Assembly (NCBI GenBank): GCA_044222045.1
Contig: JBGAOB010000183.1
Location: 1 to 13,840 of the forward strand
Reading direction: 5' to 3'
Length of the DNA stretch: 13,840 nt
From: JBGAMH01 sp044222045
Lineage (GTDB): Bacteria; Eisenbacteria; RBG-16-71-46
The notes under the pieces were generated by a model. That model was not told where the DNA came from and ran no database searches. It saw only the letters and a program-made list of their open reading frames with translations. Positions 12,278 through 13,840 of the stretch are shown here, piece by piece. Numbering within the stretch: position 1 is the stretch's first letter; every line of letters begins with the position of its first letter. Both the position numbers and the translations under genes were made by a program.

Positions 12278-13840
12278 ATGAACCGCACCCTTCTCTCGCG
12301 GCCGCAGCCGCTGGTCGCCGGCGGTCTCGCCGCCCAGACGACCGGTCGAACGAACGTTCACGACGGTTCCGGCAAGTCGGCGGCAACCCTCACGGTGACC
12401 GTCATACCCCGTCACGTGGCAACCTCTACGCGATGTTCTGGTCGCCCAAGCAGGCACGAACAACCTCGGCATCCCGTTCATCCAGGGTCTGCTGCGCCTC
12501 GACCCGGCGCTCTTCCAGCAGTTCTACACGGGCCTCTTCTTCGACGCTACGGGTGCGGTTTCCCAGGCGATCCCGGTCCCGGCGAACCCGGCACCGGGAC
12601 GCGGCTCGTTCATGCAGTCGGCCGCCAACCTCGGTCTGCTGACCGTCTATCTCGCCGACAACGACGTCACGCCTTACATCATCGGCTGCTTCGGCACCGT
12701 GATGACGATGACGGGCAACGTCGCCGTCGCTCACGACGGGTGACTTCCAGCTCGCGACGATGAACGGCCTGCTGACACCGGTCAATCAAGCGGTGCCGGT
12801 GGGGATGATGCAGGCCACGGCACTATGGCCAGGGCGGCACCGTCGAAGGCTACGCCGCGACGCTAATGAACACGTCGGGCAACAGCGACGTCAACTCGAT
12901 CAAGCGGGATCGTCCGGGCCGCCGGTCGCCGACGATCAATGGCGGGACCATCGCCGAACGGCTACGACATCGTGCTGATGCGCGACAAGGCCAACGTCAA
13001 GATCAACTACATCGTCTCGATCAACCAGGCGACGGGCGTCAGCAAGGTCCTCGCGACCTACACCGACTCGGTGCGCACCGCGGCTGCGGCGATCAGCGAG
13101 TTCCAGCCGCAGGTCGGCTGTTCGACGACGGGTCGCTGATCTGCGTCACGGTTCGCGACTCGGGCAACTCCGCGGGCGCGGGTCTCGCCGACCAGTGCTG
13201 GCTCGTCAAGAGCGACGGAAGCAACTGGACGGCGACGGGCACCCCGGTGCTCAACATCAGCCTCGCTGGCGCTCCGGCGGGCTTCCAGTACTTCGACGGC
13301 TCGATCGTCATGGCGAACCAGCGCGTGTTCGTCGGTTCGGCCGGTGGCTGGCTCTCGACGAACTTCGCCGACAGCCCGACCAACACGCTGACGCCGGTCA
13401 CGCTTCCGCAGACGGGCACGCTGAAGAACAACGTGTTCATCTACTCGGTCGCGCGTCACCGTTCGGACGACGGCAAGAAGATCTGCCTGCTGATCGGTGG
13501 TGACTCGACGGCTTCGCTGCGCGAGCAGGACGTCGTCGCGATCAACAACATCGACGCGACCGGCTACACCGTTGCCAACATCAGCGGCTTCCCGACGACC
13601 ACGACGATCCAGCAGCTCGGCCTCTCGTCGGTCACGCAGACGACGGTCCAGGCCTACAACACCACGGCCGCGGCCTGGAGTGGCACCCCTGCCAACTCCT
13701 CGAACGGCATCAAGGGTGCGTTCTCGCCGGACGGCTCGCGCTACGCGTTCCTCGTCGGCAACGACAACTTCATCCCGGGCTTCCCGGCGGTGCCGTACAC
13801 GGCGATCCCGGGCAACCTGATGATCGCCAAGACCGACGGC
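12278..13840 (+). CDS. Secreted protein of unknown family, frame-disrupted in its first half, 3' end cut by window edge
   Basis: The 5' part begins MNRTLLS, then LVAGGLAAQTTG, a probable signal peptide cut before QTT. Reassembled segments include RGNLYAMFWSPKQ, NNLGIPFIQGLLRLDPALFQ, FYTGLFFDATGAVSQAIPVP, GSFMQSAANLGLLTVYLADN, TPYIIGCFGTVMTMTGNVAV, TTGDFQLATMNGLLTPVNQA, GGTVEGYAATLMNTSGNSDV and NGYDIVLMRDKANVKINYIV. One-base shifts are needed near 12404, 12454, 12731, 12822, 12904, 12931, 12956 and 13115. From 13118 to 13840 one frame is fully open: LFDDGSLICVTVRD, CWLVKSDGSNWTATG, FQYFDGSIVMANQRVFVGSA and SPDGSRYAFLVGNDNFIPGF. The Gly/Thr/Asn-rich, repeated aromatic-DG and strand-turn pattern suggests beta-propeller-like or stacked beta repeats, but I recognise no family. 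It would exceed 520 residues. No upstream AGGAGG is evident, so the start is provisional. Confidence 0.6.

Noticed and set aside
10861..13117. Programmed frameshifting or RNA editing as the reason for the split genes
   Set aside because: Shifts occur in both directions about every 100 bases across unrelated genes, with no slippery heptamers or associated structures; error or decay is far simpler.
1..13840. CRISPR arrays, tRNA or rRNA genes, insertion sequences, phage or toxin-antitoxin modules
   Set aside because: No regularly spaced repeats, no recognisable RNA gene sequence, no transposase, integrase or terminal repeats were seen on either strand.

Overview
The window is very GC-rich bacterial DNA. 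I infer a gram-negative-type bacterium from a poorly cultured phylum. An orphan FlgD-Ig-like C-terminal domain of the kind found on secreted proteins of Candidatus Eisenbacteria-like and related lineages sits at 9163-9483. A ThuA-DUF1080 gene, a type common in Planctomycetes, Verrucomicrobia and similar groups, lies further right. Taxonomy cannot be fixed from this sequence alone.

Left part (1-9483): eight cleanly open genes plus one partial gene at the left edge, with sensible ribosome binding sites and strong GC hairpins between converging pairs. In order: the 5' part of an acyl-CoA carboxylase carboxyltransferase (minus strand) with a good sigma-70-type promoter; a secreted cysteine-rich protein; a response regulator with an HD-GYP c-di-GMP phosphodiesterase output; a YqeY-family protein; a four-gene minus-strand cluster (mtgA, ECF sigma factor, FecR-like membrane protein, small secreted protein); an enoyl-CoA hydratase; a minimal MgtC/SapB membrane protein; and the FlgD-Ig-like 3' end of a minus-strand gene.

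Right part (about 9600-13840): coding signal continues, but reading frames are broken by single-base shifts about every 100 bases from 10289 to 13117. Across the frames I can reassemble three plus-strand genes: a polytopic UreH/TauE-SafE-like membrane protein, a ThuA plus DUF1080 (3-keto-disaccharide hydrolase) fusion, and a secreted protein of unknown family that runs off the right edge and is open again from 13118. The reassembled segments show no base-substitution stops and keep GC-rich third positions. I therefore favour uncorrected sequencing or assembly error, possibly with a chimeric join, over real gene decay.

Functionally, the carboxyltransferase and enoyl-CoA hydratase belong to acyl-CoA metabolism. 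The mtgA-sigma-FecR-secreted protein cluster looks like a cell-envelope regulatory unit, with the sigma factor and its putative membrane regulator translationally coupled by an 11-base overlap. The HD-GYP protein links to c-di-GMP turnover. I see no CRISPR array, tRNA, rRNA, insertion sequence or phage module. The most promising loci for follow-up are the sigma/FecR cluster, the cysteine-rich secreted protein and the right-hand unknown secreted protein.
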